A DNA stretch of 64,000 nucleotides from CAZZBK01 sp964387325 (GTDB lineage Bacteria > Planctomycetota > Planctomycetia > Pirellulales > PNKZ01): contig CAYLYE010000004.1 in NCBI GenBank assembly GCA_964387325.1, forward strand, positions 1 through 64,000, given 5' to 3'. The notes beneath the pieces were generated by a model. The model was given only the letters and a program-made list of their open reading frames with translations, had not been told where the DNA came from and did not search any database. The stretch's first letter is position 1. Each line of letters begins with the position of its first letter. The translations under genes were made by a program, and so were the position numbers. Shown here one piece after another: positions 42,844 through 51,792 of the stretch.

Positions 42844-43464
42844 TTATTTATCGACTTGAATGCCAGCATCGAGCGCGAACCGAACCAGTTCGGGCAATGA
42901 GTTGACGTCGAGCTTCTGCATCACGCGCGCACGACGGTCTTCGATAGCCCGTTGACTTACCCCGAGTAACGAGGCAATGCGCTTGTTGGGATGGCCTGCC
43001 AGCACGAGATCGAGAACATCGCGCTCGGGTCGGCTCAGCAGGTTGAGCTGATCTTCGAGCGACCGGCGTTTGAGATAGCCTTGGCGAAATTCTTTATCCG
43101 AGGCAATGGCGCGCTGCACGCTGTCGCTCAATTCGGACTCGGCGAACGTTTTTTGCAGAAAATCGATGGCGCCCTGTTTCATCGCGCGCAGGGCGGTAGG
43201 CACTTCGGCGTGGCCGGTGAGGATGATGATCGGCGGACAGAGGGGAAACGCGGCGAGTTTCTCTTGCAAGGCGAGTCCGCCGAGCTGGGGCATGCGGACA
43301 TCGAGAATGATACAACCCGGCCTTGTCTCGTCGAAGCATTTTAAAAACTCTTCTCCGGAAGCATAAGCTTCTGGTTTTAAGCCAATCGAAAGGATGAGCA
43401 CGGCCAGTGAGTCACGGAAGGCTGGATCGTCATCGACGATAAAGACAGTAGGTTCGCTGGTCAT
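42844..43464 (-). CDS. FixJ-type response regulator
   Basis: The 206-residue product has a complete receiver (VDDDPAFRD, acceptor Asp in IILDVRMP, Thr in ILTGHAE, Lys in FLQKTF) and a LuxR-type helix-turn-helix (VLAGHPNKRIASLLGVSQRA). It should bind DNA as a dimer after phosphorylation. Its ATG overlaps the stop of the upstream histidine kinase (ATGA at 43461-43464), which makes that kinase its likely partner, as in FixL-FixJ. Confidence 0.93.
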   Translation of the reverse strand: MTSEPTVFIVDDDPAFRDSLAVLILSIGLKPEAYASGEEFLKCFDETRPGCIILDVRMPQLGGLALQEKLAAFPLCPPIIILTGHAEVPTALRAMKQGAIDFLQKTFAESELSDSVQRAIASDKEFRQGYLKRRSLEDQLNLLSRPERDVLDLVLAGHPNKRIASLLGVSQRAIEDRRARVMQKLDVNSLPELVRFALDAGIQVDK

Positions 43465-45053
43465 AGGATATGCCCCGTAGTGGCGATCGGTAAGTAGAAT
43501 CGAAAAGTTGACCCGGCGTCCGAGGTCTGGACCTCCATTCGCCCCTCGTGGTCTTCAATAATTGAGCGACTAATCGACAACCCCAACCCCACACCGTTGG
43601 ATTTGGTAGTGAAGTAGGCGGAAAACAATTGTTCGACATGCTCGGGTTTGATGCCTGGCCCCGTGTCGCTCACTTCGACTTGAATGGTGCGCTCATCATA
43701 GCAGGTACGTATGGAGAGCAGTTTTTTGGGCACCGAGGAATCTTGCATCGCCTCGATGGCATTGCGCACTAAGTTGAGCAGCACCTGTTCGATTTGAACG
43801 GCATCGGCAACGATCGTTGGCAGCGATTCGTCGAGCGTCAACTCAAGGCGGACCGGTTCGTAGTTGGCGCTGGCCGCTTGCATCACCGGAACCGATAGAG
43901 AGACGACGCGTTCGATGAGCCGATTGGCATTGACCATGGTTCGCGCGCCACCGTCTTTTTTCATAAATGCGCTAAGCCGTTTGACGATCTCAAGGGCACG
44001 CGTTGTTTGGGAGACGGTCTTTTCCATCAACGCGATCAGTTGCTGCGGCGGAAGTCCTTGATTGGATTGAGCAAAGCGAATGCAGGCTCGGGCGTAATTG
44101 GCGGCTGCGGCTAAGGGTTGATTGAGTTCATGGGCAAGTTCGGAAAACATTTGTCCAACCGTGCTGAGTCGCGCGACATGGGCGAGGTCGTTGAGGTATT
44201 TCCGCGCTCGATCCTCGGCCGTTCTTCGGGCGGTAATGTCGACAATCGCGCTGAGCACAAACGATTCGTCGCTGGTCTTGATCGGGTTGAGACCAATCTC
44301 GACGGGAAATTCAGTGCCGTCACTCCGGCGGCCGTAGAGGTCGCGTCCCGCGCCCATCAGTCGCACAACCGGTGATCCAAAATATCGTTCGCGACTCGCC
44401 GGATGACCGGACTTATAACGATCGGGCACGAGTATTTCCACGCTCTGACCGATCAGTGCTTCGCGTTGGTAACCGAACATTTTTTCGGTTTGCGCATTCA
44501 CGGAGACGATCTTGCCCGACATGTTGACCAACACAATCGCGTTGATCGACAACTCGGCCATGACTCGCAAACCGTCATCGGTGCGGCGTTGATCGGTGAT
44601 GTCGCGCGTGATGATCGTGTAGCCGCGGAGTTTGCCCTCGTCGTTTCGCAGCGGAGCGATCACCAGCGAGGCCCAGAACTCACCGCCATCTTTACGTACG
44701 CGCGGAGCTTCAAACGCCATGCGTCCGGATTTAGCCGCTTCGCACAGATCTTGTCGCGCCTTGTTGGCAAGCGTGTCAACGGCTCGATCGAGGCAAGCGA
44801 CATGGCTGCCAATGATTTCCGAGTCGCGATAGCCGTAAAGTTGCTCTGCACCGGCGCTCCAGCTAACGACCCGTCCGTGCGCGTCCAAGACGGCGATGGC
44901 AAAATCATCGAGTTGATCGATGAACAGCTGCAATAACTGGTCGCGTTTGCGAAGCGCTTCATTGGAGTTCGGTTTGATCTTGTTGGTTGAACGCGACGAC
45001 AGCTCGCTCGGTTTGCTTTGCTGCAAGTCGCTCGATTGGCTTAGATCAGCCAT
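43461..45053 (-). CDS. Soluble PAS-PAS histidine kinase (FixL-like architecture)
   Basis: From ATG 45053 the product has 530 residues with no membrane segment. Two PAS domains (about 40-150 and 170-280; GRVVSWSAGAEQLYGY and GKIVSVNAQTEKMFGY) precede the phospho-His in FSELAHELNQPLAAAANYAR. The ATPase domain has LLNLVRNAIEAM, VSDTGPGI and GVGLGLSISRSI. GAGGTC lies about 9 bases before this ATG. The architecture matches cytoplasmic redox, gas or ligand sensors. It is divergent to cheW, with 486 bp between. Confidence 0.9.
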   Translation of the reverse strand: MADLSQSSDLQQSKPSELSSRSTNKIKPNSNEALRKRDQLLQLFIDQLDDFAIAVLDAHGRVVSWSAGAEQLYGYRDSEIIGSHVACLDRAVDTLANKARQDLCEAAKSGRMAFEAPRVRKDGGEFWASLVIAPLRNDEGKLRGYTIITRDITDQRRTDDGLRVMAELSINAIVLVNMSGKIVSVNAQTEKMFGYQREALIGQSVEILVPDRYKSGHPASRERYFGSPVVRLMGAGRDLYGRRSDGTEFPVEIGLNPIKTSDESFVLSAIVDITARRTAEDRARKYLNDLAHVARLSTVGQMFSELAHELNQPLAAAANYARACIRFAQSNQGLPPQQLIALMEKTVSQTTRALEIVKRLSAFMKKDGGARTMVNANRLIERVVSLSVPVMQAASANYEPVRLELTLDESLPTIVADAVQIEQVLLNLVRNAIEAMQDSSVPKKLLSIRTCYDERTIQVEVSDTGPGIKPEHVEQLFSAYFTTKSNGVGLGLSISRSIIEDHEGRMEVQTSDAGSTFRFYLPIATTGHIL

Positions 45054-45539
45054 TGGCTTGACCTCGAAGCAGAAAGGAACTCCGGCGAGCATCACCCAAC
45101 CTGAGATCGTCAGGCTTGCGTGAGCCGCCATGGTTCATTCACTGCGCAGTCCACAATAAATATTCGGTTGAATCGAATGCTGATCATGACCTCTATAGAA
45201 CTCGACGCAATGTTGCTCGTGGGAGCACTTCGCGCAAACCAGCCCGCGCCAACAATGCATTTGCCACGATGCGATGTCGCACCCAGTTTCACCCCTAGTG
45301 ACGATGGTCCGATTGCTCCCAATCTCGAACGAGACACGGCGAATGAGTAAATGATGAGAACACAAAGCAAGAGATGCGTGGTAATCCACGTTCGGGTGGC
45401 GAGTTCCCACGAAAAACAACCCCTGCCCAGATTGCCCATCTTATGGTTTCTCGTCCTCAAAGTCACGCTCGTGGCAACCAGCAACTTTAGGGCACGTCTT
45501 CTGACTCCGAACGAATCCGTAGCTACGGGAAACCTATTC
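45054..45539. promoter_or_regulatory. Divergent control region between the FixL-like kinase and the chemosensory operon
   Basis: No open frame here looks coding. A perfect 12-bp palindrome, CCGTAGCTACGG, sits at 45517-45528, 11 bases before the cheW ATG at 45540. TATAGA at 45194 has a TTGAAT 20 bases upstream, too far for a normal promoter. Promoters of both operons must lie in this region, but I cannot place them with confidence. Confidence 0.5.
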
Positions 45540-46058
45540 ATGACCACGGTTCAAAAAACTCCGGCCTCGAATCAACGTCAGGTCGATGCGACCGGCACGA
45601 TTCAGGTCGTCAGCTTTCGGCTGGCCAACGAAGAGTACGGTATCGAGATCACCAAAGTTCAAGAGATCATTCTTGTCGGTGAGATTACCCGAGTCCCACA
45701 GACCGCCGCGTACATCAAGGGACTCATCAACCTGCGCAGCATGGTCATCCCGATCGTCGATCTGCGATTGCGATTTGGCATGCCCGAAGAGTCGTACACC
45801 GACGAAACGCGGATCATGGTGATGAACGTGGCCGGCAAAACGATTGGCATTGTCGTGGATGCCGTTAGCGAAGTCTTACGAATCTCGAAGGAGCAAGTTG
45901 CTCCTCCGCCGCCGACCGTCAGCGGACTCGGCCGCGATTATCTGACCGGACTAGCCAAGCTGGAAAAGCGGTTGCTGATCCTGCTCGATGTCGACCGGTT
46001 GCTGTCCGATCCGAGTGCCGCGATCGAGCTCGAGCCGGCTGAAGCTGTGGCCGTCTAA
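45540..46058 (+). CDS. cheW: Chemotaxis coupling protein CheW
   Basis: From ATG 45540 the product is 172 residues: a short polar N-terminus, then one CheW domain (VVSFRLANEEYGIEITKVQEI, INLRSMVIPIVDLRLRFGM, MNVAGKTIGIVVDAVSEVLRI, LLILLDVDRLLS). It links receptor signalling domains to CheA. It is the first gene of the 14-gene-long plus-strand chemosensory run and lies 60 bp before the receptor gene. The frame stays open upstream to 45351 without homology. Confidence 0.94.
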   Translation: MTTVQKTPASNQRQVDATGTIQVVSFRLANEEYGIEITKVQEIILVGEITRVPQTAAYIKGLINLRSMVIPIVDLRLRFGMPEESYTDETRIMVMNVAGKTIGIVVDAVSEVLRISKEQVAPPPPTVSGLGRDYLTGLAKLEKRLLILLDVDRLLSDPSAAIELEPAEAVAV

Positions 46059-46118
46059 CCATTTTTTTCCGACATGCGTCTCTTTCATAAAAACAATTTC
46101 AATCAAGGCTGAACGAAC

Positions 46119-48020
46119 ATGAGTACTGTCCTGAAAGTAAAAAAGAGCACTCCCAAGACGAATCCGAATAGTGCATTGGCTCTGCAAGCCAAGTTGGATG
46201 AGTCGAATGCGAACACCCAAGCCCTGGTCAAGTTAATGGAGGCGCTCTCCACGGCGCAATCAGCCGACGAGGCCACCAACGTGGCACTCGAGACGGTCAA
46301 AGCAGAATTCGGCTGGGCCTACGGATCGTTCTGGAAAGTGAACGAACGAGACCGCGTCTTACGTTTCGCCTCCGAGTCAGGATCAGTCAATCCTGATTTT
46401 CGTCGCGTGACCATGGAAGCTAGTTTCCGCGAAGGGGAAGGGCTCAGCGGCCGTGCCTGGCGGCAGCGCGATTTGGTGTTCTGCGAAGACATTGGCCAAA
46501 TGACCGATTGTTGTCGCGCTCCGGTCGCACAACGAGCCGGGGTCAAGTCGGGCGTTTGCTTCCCGGTGATGGTCGATGGTTCCGTGATCGGGACAATGGA
46601 CTTCTTTGCCTTGGAAACGTTGCAACCGTCGGTCGAACGACTCGATGTGCTACGGACCGTGGGACGCCTGGTATCGAAGGCGATTCAAGACGCGCGCCGC
46701 GCCACGGCCGCGCTCGAAAAAGCCGCCATCGTCGAGAATGTGCCCGTTAACGTGATGCTGGCGAACAACGAAGGCATCATCACCTATATGAATCCGGCCT
46801 CAGAAAAGACGCTCCGGACGATCGAAAACCAGCTGCCGATCAAAGTCGACACGATCGTTGGCAAGAGCTACGACATCTTCCACAAGAATGCGGCTCATCA
46901 ACGTCGTTTACTGGCTGACCCGAAAAACTTGCCCCATAAGGCCGAGATCAAGGTCGGCACTGATACGCTCTCTCTGGCCGCCTCGGCGGTTTACGATTCG
47001 GCCGGAAAATACGCGGGCCCGATGGTGATTTGGGAGGTGATTACCGAGAAACTGCTCGCCGAACAGCGCGAACAGGATTTACGTCAGCGCGAACGTGAGA
47101 ACCAAGAAGCTTTGCGTCACAAAGTTGATCAGATTCTGAGTGTGGTCAATGCGGGCGCCGAAGGAGACTTGACTGCAGAGTTGACCGTGACCGGTGAGGA
47201 CGCGGTGGGTGAATTGGCCAACGGCCTGCGGCGCATGATGGGGGATCTGCGTGACATTATCACGCAAGTTATCGACGGCGCCTCGCAGTTCACCGAAGGT
47301 GCTCGCGTCGTCTCGGAAAGTTCGCAAACCTTGGCGCAGGGCGCGCAAACGCAAAGTGCCTCGGTCGAGCAAATGAGCGCGACGATCGAAGAGCTGACTC
47401 GCAGCATTGAAGCGGTTAAAGACAACGCCGCAGGCGCAAGCGACGTCGCCCAGCAGACCAGCACGCTGGCAACCGATGGCGGCGCGGCGGTTCGCAAGTC
47501 GGTCGACGCAATGGAACGGATCAAAGCCTCGTCGACGCAAATCAGCGAAATCATTCAAGTGATTTCGGAGATTGCCAGCCAGACCAACTTGCTGGCACTG
47601 AATGCCGCAATTGAAGCAGCCCGCGCCGGCGAGCATGGTCTAGGATTCGCCGTAGTGGCCGACGAAGTGCGTAAACTCGCGGAACGCTCGAGTGAAGCCG
47701 CGAAAGAAATATCGACCTTGATTAAAGAGTCGACCCAACGCGTGGGTGAAGGGGCTACGCTGAGCGCACAGACCGGCGAAGCGCTCAATCGGATCATCGA
47801 TAGTGCCCAGGCGACCGCGAAGAAGATTACTGAGATCGCCTCGGCTGCTGTCGAGCAAGCACAAAGCGCGGTAGAAGTCTCCAAAGCGATCCAACAAATC
47901 TCGCAAGTCACTGAGCAGGCGGCTGCAGGAAGCGAGGAAATGGCCTCCAGCAGCGAGCAGCTTGGCGCTCAGGCCTCATCGCTACGCGATCTGGTCGCGC
48001 GGTTCCGCGTAGCTAAGTAA
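46119..48020 (+). CDS. Soluble GAF-PAS methyl-accepting chemoreceptor
   Basis: The 633-residue product lacks membrane segments. An N-terminal GAF domain (about 30-190; FGWAYGSFWKVNERDRVLRF) is followed by a PAS-like domain (about 200-310; EGIITYMNPASEKTL). A HAMP-like segment comes next (GDLTAELTVTGEDAVGELAN), then the cytoplasmic signalling hairpin with the tip EIASQTNLLALNAAIEAARA. It should sense an internal cue and drive CheA. The C-terminus ends LVARFRVAK with no CheR-tethering pentapeptide. AAGGCTGA precedes the start. Confidence 0.94.
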   Translation: MSTVLKVKKSTPKTNPNSALALQAKLDESNANTQALVKLMEALSTAQSADEATNVALETVKAEFGWAYGSFWKVNERDRVLRFASESGSVNPDFRRVTMEASFREGEGLSGRAWRQRDLVFCEDIGQMTDCCRAPVAQRAGVKSGVCFPVMVDGSVIGTMDFFALETLQPSVERLDVLRTVGRLVSKAIQDARRATAALEKAAIVENVPVNVMLANNEGIITYMNPASEKTLRTIENQLPIKVDTIVGKSYDIFHKNAAHQRRLLADPKNLPHKAEIKVGTDTLSLAASAVYDSAGKYAGPMVIWEVITEKLLAEQREQDLRQRERENQEALRHKVDQILSVVNAGAEGDLTAELTVTGEDAVGELANGLRRMMGDLRDIITQVIDGASQFTEGARVVSESSQTLAQGAQTQSASVEQMSATIEELTRSIEAVKDNAAGASDVAQQTSTLATDGGAAVRKSVDAMERIKASSTQISEIIQVISEIASQTNLLALNAAIEAARAGEHGLGFAVVADEVRKLAERSSEAAKEISTLIKESTQRVGEGATLSAQTGEALNRIIDSAQATAKKITEIASAAVEQAQSAVEVSKAIQQISQVTEQAAAGSEEMASSSEQLGAQASSLRDLVARFRVAK

Positions 48021-48042
48021 CTGGTCACCTCACAACCAATGA

Positions 48043-48075
48043 CCTGGTCCGCCGCCAGTGTGGCGGCGGACCAGG
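48043..48075 (+). promoter_or_regulatory. 14-bp perfect hairpin between mcp and cheR, next to the cheR ribosome site
   Basis: CCTGGTCCGCCGCC (48043-48056) pairs perfectly with GGCGGCGGACCAGG (48062-48075) around a 5-base loop AGTGT. The 3' arm runs into GGGGGGAAACAC just before the cheR ATG at 48086, so the likely Shine-Dalgarno touches the stem base. No T-run follows. It may act as an attenuator, an mRNA processing barrier after the receptor gene, or a translational control for cheR. Confidence 0.75.
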
Positions 48076-48085
48076 GGGGAAACAC

Positions 48086-48949
48086 ATGATGCCCACGACC
48101 ATTCTGAGTTCCGATGTGACACCCCGCCAGCTCGATCAGTTTGCAAAACTGATTTACCAGCGGATCGGGGTCTCCATCTCGCCGCAAAAAATCACCTTGC
48201 TTTCTAACCGCTTGCGCCGCCGACTGCGTCAGAACGGCATGACCTGCTACAGCAAGTACTACGAGTATCTGTGCAAAGCCGCTCCGAACGATCCTGAATG
48301 GGAAGGGTTCTTGCAAGAGGTTACAACCCACGAGACCTACCTGTTTCGCGATCAACACCACTGGGATTGGCTCCGCGAGACGTATGTTCCCGAACTCCTC
48401 GCGCAGGCCCGCGGCTCTTCGCGACCAACGAAAGTGCGTGTCTGGTCGGCCGCGTGCAGCACGGGTGATGAAGCAACGACCATCGCCTGCTGTCTGGCTG
48501 ATCGCTTGAGTCCGGCAAATATTTGGAAAATCGACATCCTTGGAACCGACATCGGAGCCGGCGCTGTTGAGCAAGCCCGAGGTTTAACGTTCGGCGAACG
48601 GGCAATGCGCCTCGTTCCCGATTCATATAAACGTCGCTTCTTTTCGGCCACGGCGCCGAACGGCAGTTGGGTTGCCAAGCCGGCGATCCAAGACACGCTA
48701 CGCTTCGATGTTCATAACCTGCTCGAGCCGCTCAACGAACCGCCCTTCGACCTAATCGTGCTGAAAAATGTGCTGATTTACTTCGATGCGCAGTCCAAGC
48801 AAAAAGTGCTCGTCAACGTGCGTCGCATGTTGCGACCAGGCGGCGCCATCATCACAGGTCCGGCCGACGGGGCATCCGAGTATCTCACAAACTTTCGCTC
48901 GTCCCAAGGCTGGCTGCATCGTCCCATGAACTCAGCCTCAACGACCTAA
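48086..48949 (+). CDS. cheR: Chemoreceptor methyltransferase CheR
   Basis: The 287-residue product has the N-terminal CheR helical domain (LIYQRIGVSISPQKITLLSN) and the SAM-binding domain with VRVWSAACSTGDEATTIA and LIVLKNVLIYFD. The usual GEEPYS after the glycine reads GDEATT here. It methylates receptor glutamates. GGGGGGA upstream is a strong ribosome site but abuts the hairpin. ATG 48089 is a close alternative. cheA follows after 16 bp. Confidence 0.93.
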   Translation: MMPTTILSSDVTPRQLDQFAKLIYQRIGVSISPQKITLLSNRLRRRLRQNGMTCYSKYYEYLCKAAPNDPEWEGFLQEVTTHETYLFRDQHHWDWLRETYVPELLAQARGSSRPTKVRVWSAACSTGDEATTIACCLADRLSPANIWKIDILGTDIGAGAVEQARGLTFGERAMRLVPDSYKRRFFSATAPNGSWVAKPAIQDTLRFDVHNLLEPLNEPPFDLIVLKNVLIYFDAQSKQKVLVNVRRMLRPGGAIITGPADGASEYLTNFRSSQGWLHRPMNSASTT

Positions 48950-48965
48950 CCAACAAGTTGCAACC

Positions 48966-51764
48966 ATGAACATGGCGACGAATGACGCCTGCGATCCGTT
49001 GACCGATGGTCTCATGGGAGACTTTCTTGACGAGTCCACCGATCTGATGCGGCGGCTCAACGAGGGGCTCTTGCAATTGGACCTCGACGTTAAGAGCGGC
49101 AGCAACTCGGCCTCGACCAACGAGGAACTGCTTAACGATATTTTTCGCGCGGCCCATAGCCTCAAGGGGCTCTCAGGCATGCTGGGGCTGCAAAACATCA
49201 ATGCCCTGACCCATAAAGTCGAGAATGTGTTCGACGCCGTTCGCAGTGGACGAATGTCCGTGGTCGGCAGCGTCGTCGATGTTTCCTTTCAGGCGATCGA
49301 TCGCCTGGATGCGATGATCGAGCTACTGAAATCGGGTGAAAACGGAGACGTCGCCTATACGGACGTCATCGACCGTATTGAAGTTGTGTTGCGTGGCGAG
49401 CCGCAGTCCGAAATCGTCACGGATCCGATGCGGCTCGTCCCGCCCACGCAGATGGCCGACGTGTTAGCTGATATTCAAGACGATGTCGATATTCCAGCCA
49501 AGTATTTGGGTATCTTCATCGACGAGTGCGAACTCACGCTCGACGCCTTATCTGACACGCTATTGCAAGAAATCCAACCGTCACAGGTCGAGTCATTGCT
49601 GGTCGGTTGCCATCGGATCAAAGGTTCTGCAGCGTCGATCGGACTCCGACGCGTGGCCCGCTTGGCGCACCTGATGGAAGACCACTTGCAGGAGTTGCGC
49701 CGCATCGCGGCTGTTCCCACGGGCGAGATGGTCGATGCGCTATTCAAGTCGGTCGATGCCATTCGTGCCTATGTCAACGGACTACGGACAGGCCGACCCG
49801 ACACGAACAGCTTGGGCGACGCCTGTCGTTGGATGGTCCGCATTAGTCCCACGAACGATTCGAGCCCTGCGAACTCGGCAAGCAGTCCTACGTCACCCCC
49901 GCCATCGACGAACGATTGGCAGCGGGCCGTTCGCGCAGCGATCCCGCCAGACGTTTCAGGGTATCTCGGGCATGTCGTGTTCGATGAGAATCTGGCGCTG
50001 GTGGAACTCAAGGCGCGACTGTTGCTAGAGAAGATTCAACGCTTCGGAAACCTGTTTTATGCCTCGCCGGCCGAAGATGAACTGGATTCGATTCACGAGC
50101 TGACCAGCTTGAGCTTTGGGTTAGCGACCCAGGCCGAGCTGACCGCCTTGCGCCAAGAACTCAACGTGACGGGTGTCCTTACGATCGACTGGGTGCCGTT
50201 TCAGCCGCACACCGCAATCGACGGCATCGCTGCGGTCCGCGACCCCGCGCCAGACGCCGATCTCGACCTGGTTGCGGACGAGGTTACCGCGCCGACGGGT
50301 GATGGTGCGGCTGCATCTTCGTCGCGCTCAACGACGAGTTCGCCTGCCTCAAGCGACCCCAAAAGCAAACCCACCGAAACGCTGCGCGTCGATATCGAGC
50401 GACTGGATCAGCTCATGAGCCTGGCCGGTCAATTGGTCATCACCAAGGCGCGTTTCAGTCAAATCGGTCAAAAACTCAAACGATTGTTCTCCGACAAGTT
50501 AATTTCCAACTGTCTCGCCGATGCGATTAAGCAAACCGAACGACTCTCAAATGAGTTGCATGACACGGGGCGTGATCGTTTGCCGGAACGAGAATCCTTG
50601 TTCGCGAAAACTCAACAGATCCACGGCGATCTGAATCTCGTGCAACGCGACTTGGTGCGGTTTGGCGAGGTGCGCGGAATGATAAACGATCTGTCCGAAG
50701 CGATTCATCAGCTGGATCGAGTATCGGACGGAATTCAGTCTTCGGTCATGGACACGCGGATGGTTCCGATCGGTCCGTTGTTCTCGCGCTTCAAACGTGT
50801 CGTGCGCGATCTGGGACGGTCGAGCGGCAAAGAAATCAACTTAGCCATCCACGGCGAACACACCGAACTCGACAAGCGGATGATCGACGAGTTGGGCGAC
50901 CCCCTGATACATCTGATTCGCAACTCGGCCGATCATGGTATCGAAGCGCCCGAGGGACGCGCAGCAGCCGGAAAATCACGGCACGGCACCATCACGCTCA
51001 ATGCCTTCCATCGCGGGAATCGGATCGTTATTCAAGTGACCGACGATGGCCGGGGGCTCGACGCCGCGAGAATCCGCGCCAAGGCGGTTGCCAAAGGTTG
51101 GATGAATGAGCTCGAAGCCGAAAAAATGACCGACGCCCAGGTCTATCAATTGATCTGGCGCCCCGGATTCAGCACGGCCGAACGCGTGACCGAGGTGTCC
51201 GGTCGCGGGATGGGCATGGATATCGTCGGCTCAAAGATCGAGCAACTCAACGGTCTGGTCGAACTATCATCCAAGCCGGGGCTTGGGACGACGTTTGAAA
51301 TCAAGCTACCACTCACGATGGCGATCTTGCCGAGTTTGCTGATGGTGATCGGCGCGGATGTTTTTGCCGTGCCGGTCGAGTCCGTGATCGAGATTGTCCG
51401 CGTGGCCGAGCATGGCGTGACGACTGTCTATGGCCGACCAACGACGCGCGTCCGCGGTCGGGTCATCTCTCTCGTGCGATTGAGCGACCTGTTTGGCGAC
51501 ACCATCGCCGCAACGGATCGCGATCCTGCGAACCTGACGGTCGTCATCGTTGGCAGCGAGGGGCGCGAGATCGGTATCGTGGTCAACGACTTGCTAGGCG
51601 AGCAAGACGTGGTGATCAAATCGCTCACTGAGAATTTCCAAAATATCGATGGCATTGCCGGAGCAAGCATCCTCGGAGATGGTCGCGTTTCGTTGATTCT
51701 AGACGTGACCGCATTATTGCAGATGGCATGCAGCGAGCCACGTGGCACCGGTGCCGGATCGTGA
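48966..51764 (+). CDS. cheA: Chemotaxis histidine kinase CheA with two Hpt domains
   Basis: The 932-residue product has two phosphotransfer domains: His64 in RAAHSLKGLSGMLG and His216 in GCHRIKGSAASIGLRR. After a linker with Ser/Pro-rich parts (about 295-330 and 425-475) come the dimerisation helices (ERLDQLMSLAGQLVITKARF), the ATPase (LIHLIRNSADHGIE, DDGRGLDAARIRAKA, FSTAERVTEVSGRGMGMDIV) and a C-terminal CheW-like domain. It autophosphorylates and passes phosphate to CheY/CheB. Two Hpt domains allow more than one output. It is the first of two CheA genes in this operon. Confidence 0.95.
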   Translation: MNMATNDACDPLTDGLMGDFLDESTDLMRRLNEGLLQLDLDVKSGSNSASTNEELLNDIFRAAHSLKGLSGMLGLQNINALTHKVENVFDAVRSGRMSVVGSVVDVSFQAIDRLDAMIELLKSGENGDVAYTDVIDRIEVVLRGEPQSEIVTDPMRLVPPTQMADVLADIQDDVDIPAKYLGIFIDECELTLDALSDTLLQEIQPSQVESLLVGCHRIKGSAASIGLRRVARLAHLMEDHLQELRRIAAVPTGEMVDALFKSVDAIRAYVNGLRTGRPDTNSLGDACRWMVRISPTNDSSPANSASSPTSPPPSTNDWQRAVRAAIPPDVSGYLGHVVFDENLALVELKARLLLEKIQRFGNLFYASPAEDELDSIHELTSLSFGLATQAELTALRQELNVTGVLTIDWVPFQPHTAIDGIAAVRDPAPDADLDLVADEVTAPTGDGAAASSSRSTTSSPASSDPKSKPTETLRVDIERLDQLMSLAGQLVITKARFSQIGQKLKRLFSDKLISNCLADAIKQTERLSNELHDTGRDRLPERESLFAKTQQIHGDLNLVQRDLVRFGEVRGMINDLSEAIHQLDRVSDGIQSSVMDTRMVPIGPLFSRFKRVVRDLGRSSGKEINLAIHGEHTELDKRMIDELGDPLIHLIRNSADHGIEAPEGRAAAGKSRHGTITLNAFHRGNRIVIQVTDDGRGLDAARIRAKAVAKGWMNELEAEKMTDAQVYQLIWRPGFSTAERVTEVSGRGMGMDIVGSKIEQLNGLVELSSKPGLGTTFEIKLPLTMAILPSLLMVIGADVFAVPVESVIEIVRVAEHGVTTVYGRPTTRVRGRVISLVRLSDLFGDTIAATDRDPANLTVVIVGSEGREIGIVVNDLLGEQDVVIKSLTENFQNIDGIAGASILGDGRVSLILDVTALLQMACSEPRGTGAGS

Positions 51765-51792
51765 ATTCCTTTTCTACCCAAGAGACGTTGTC

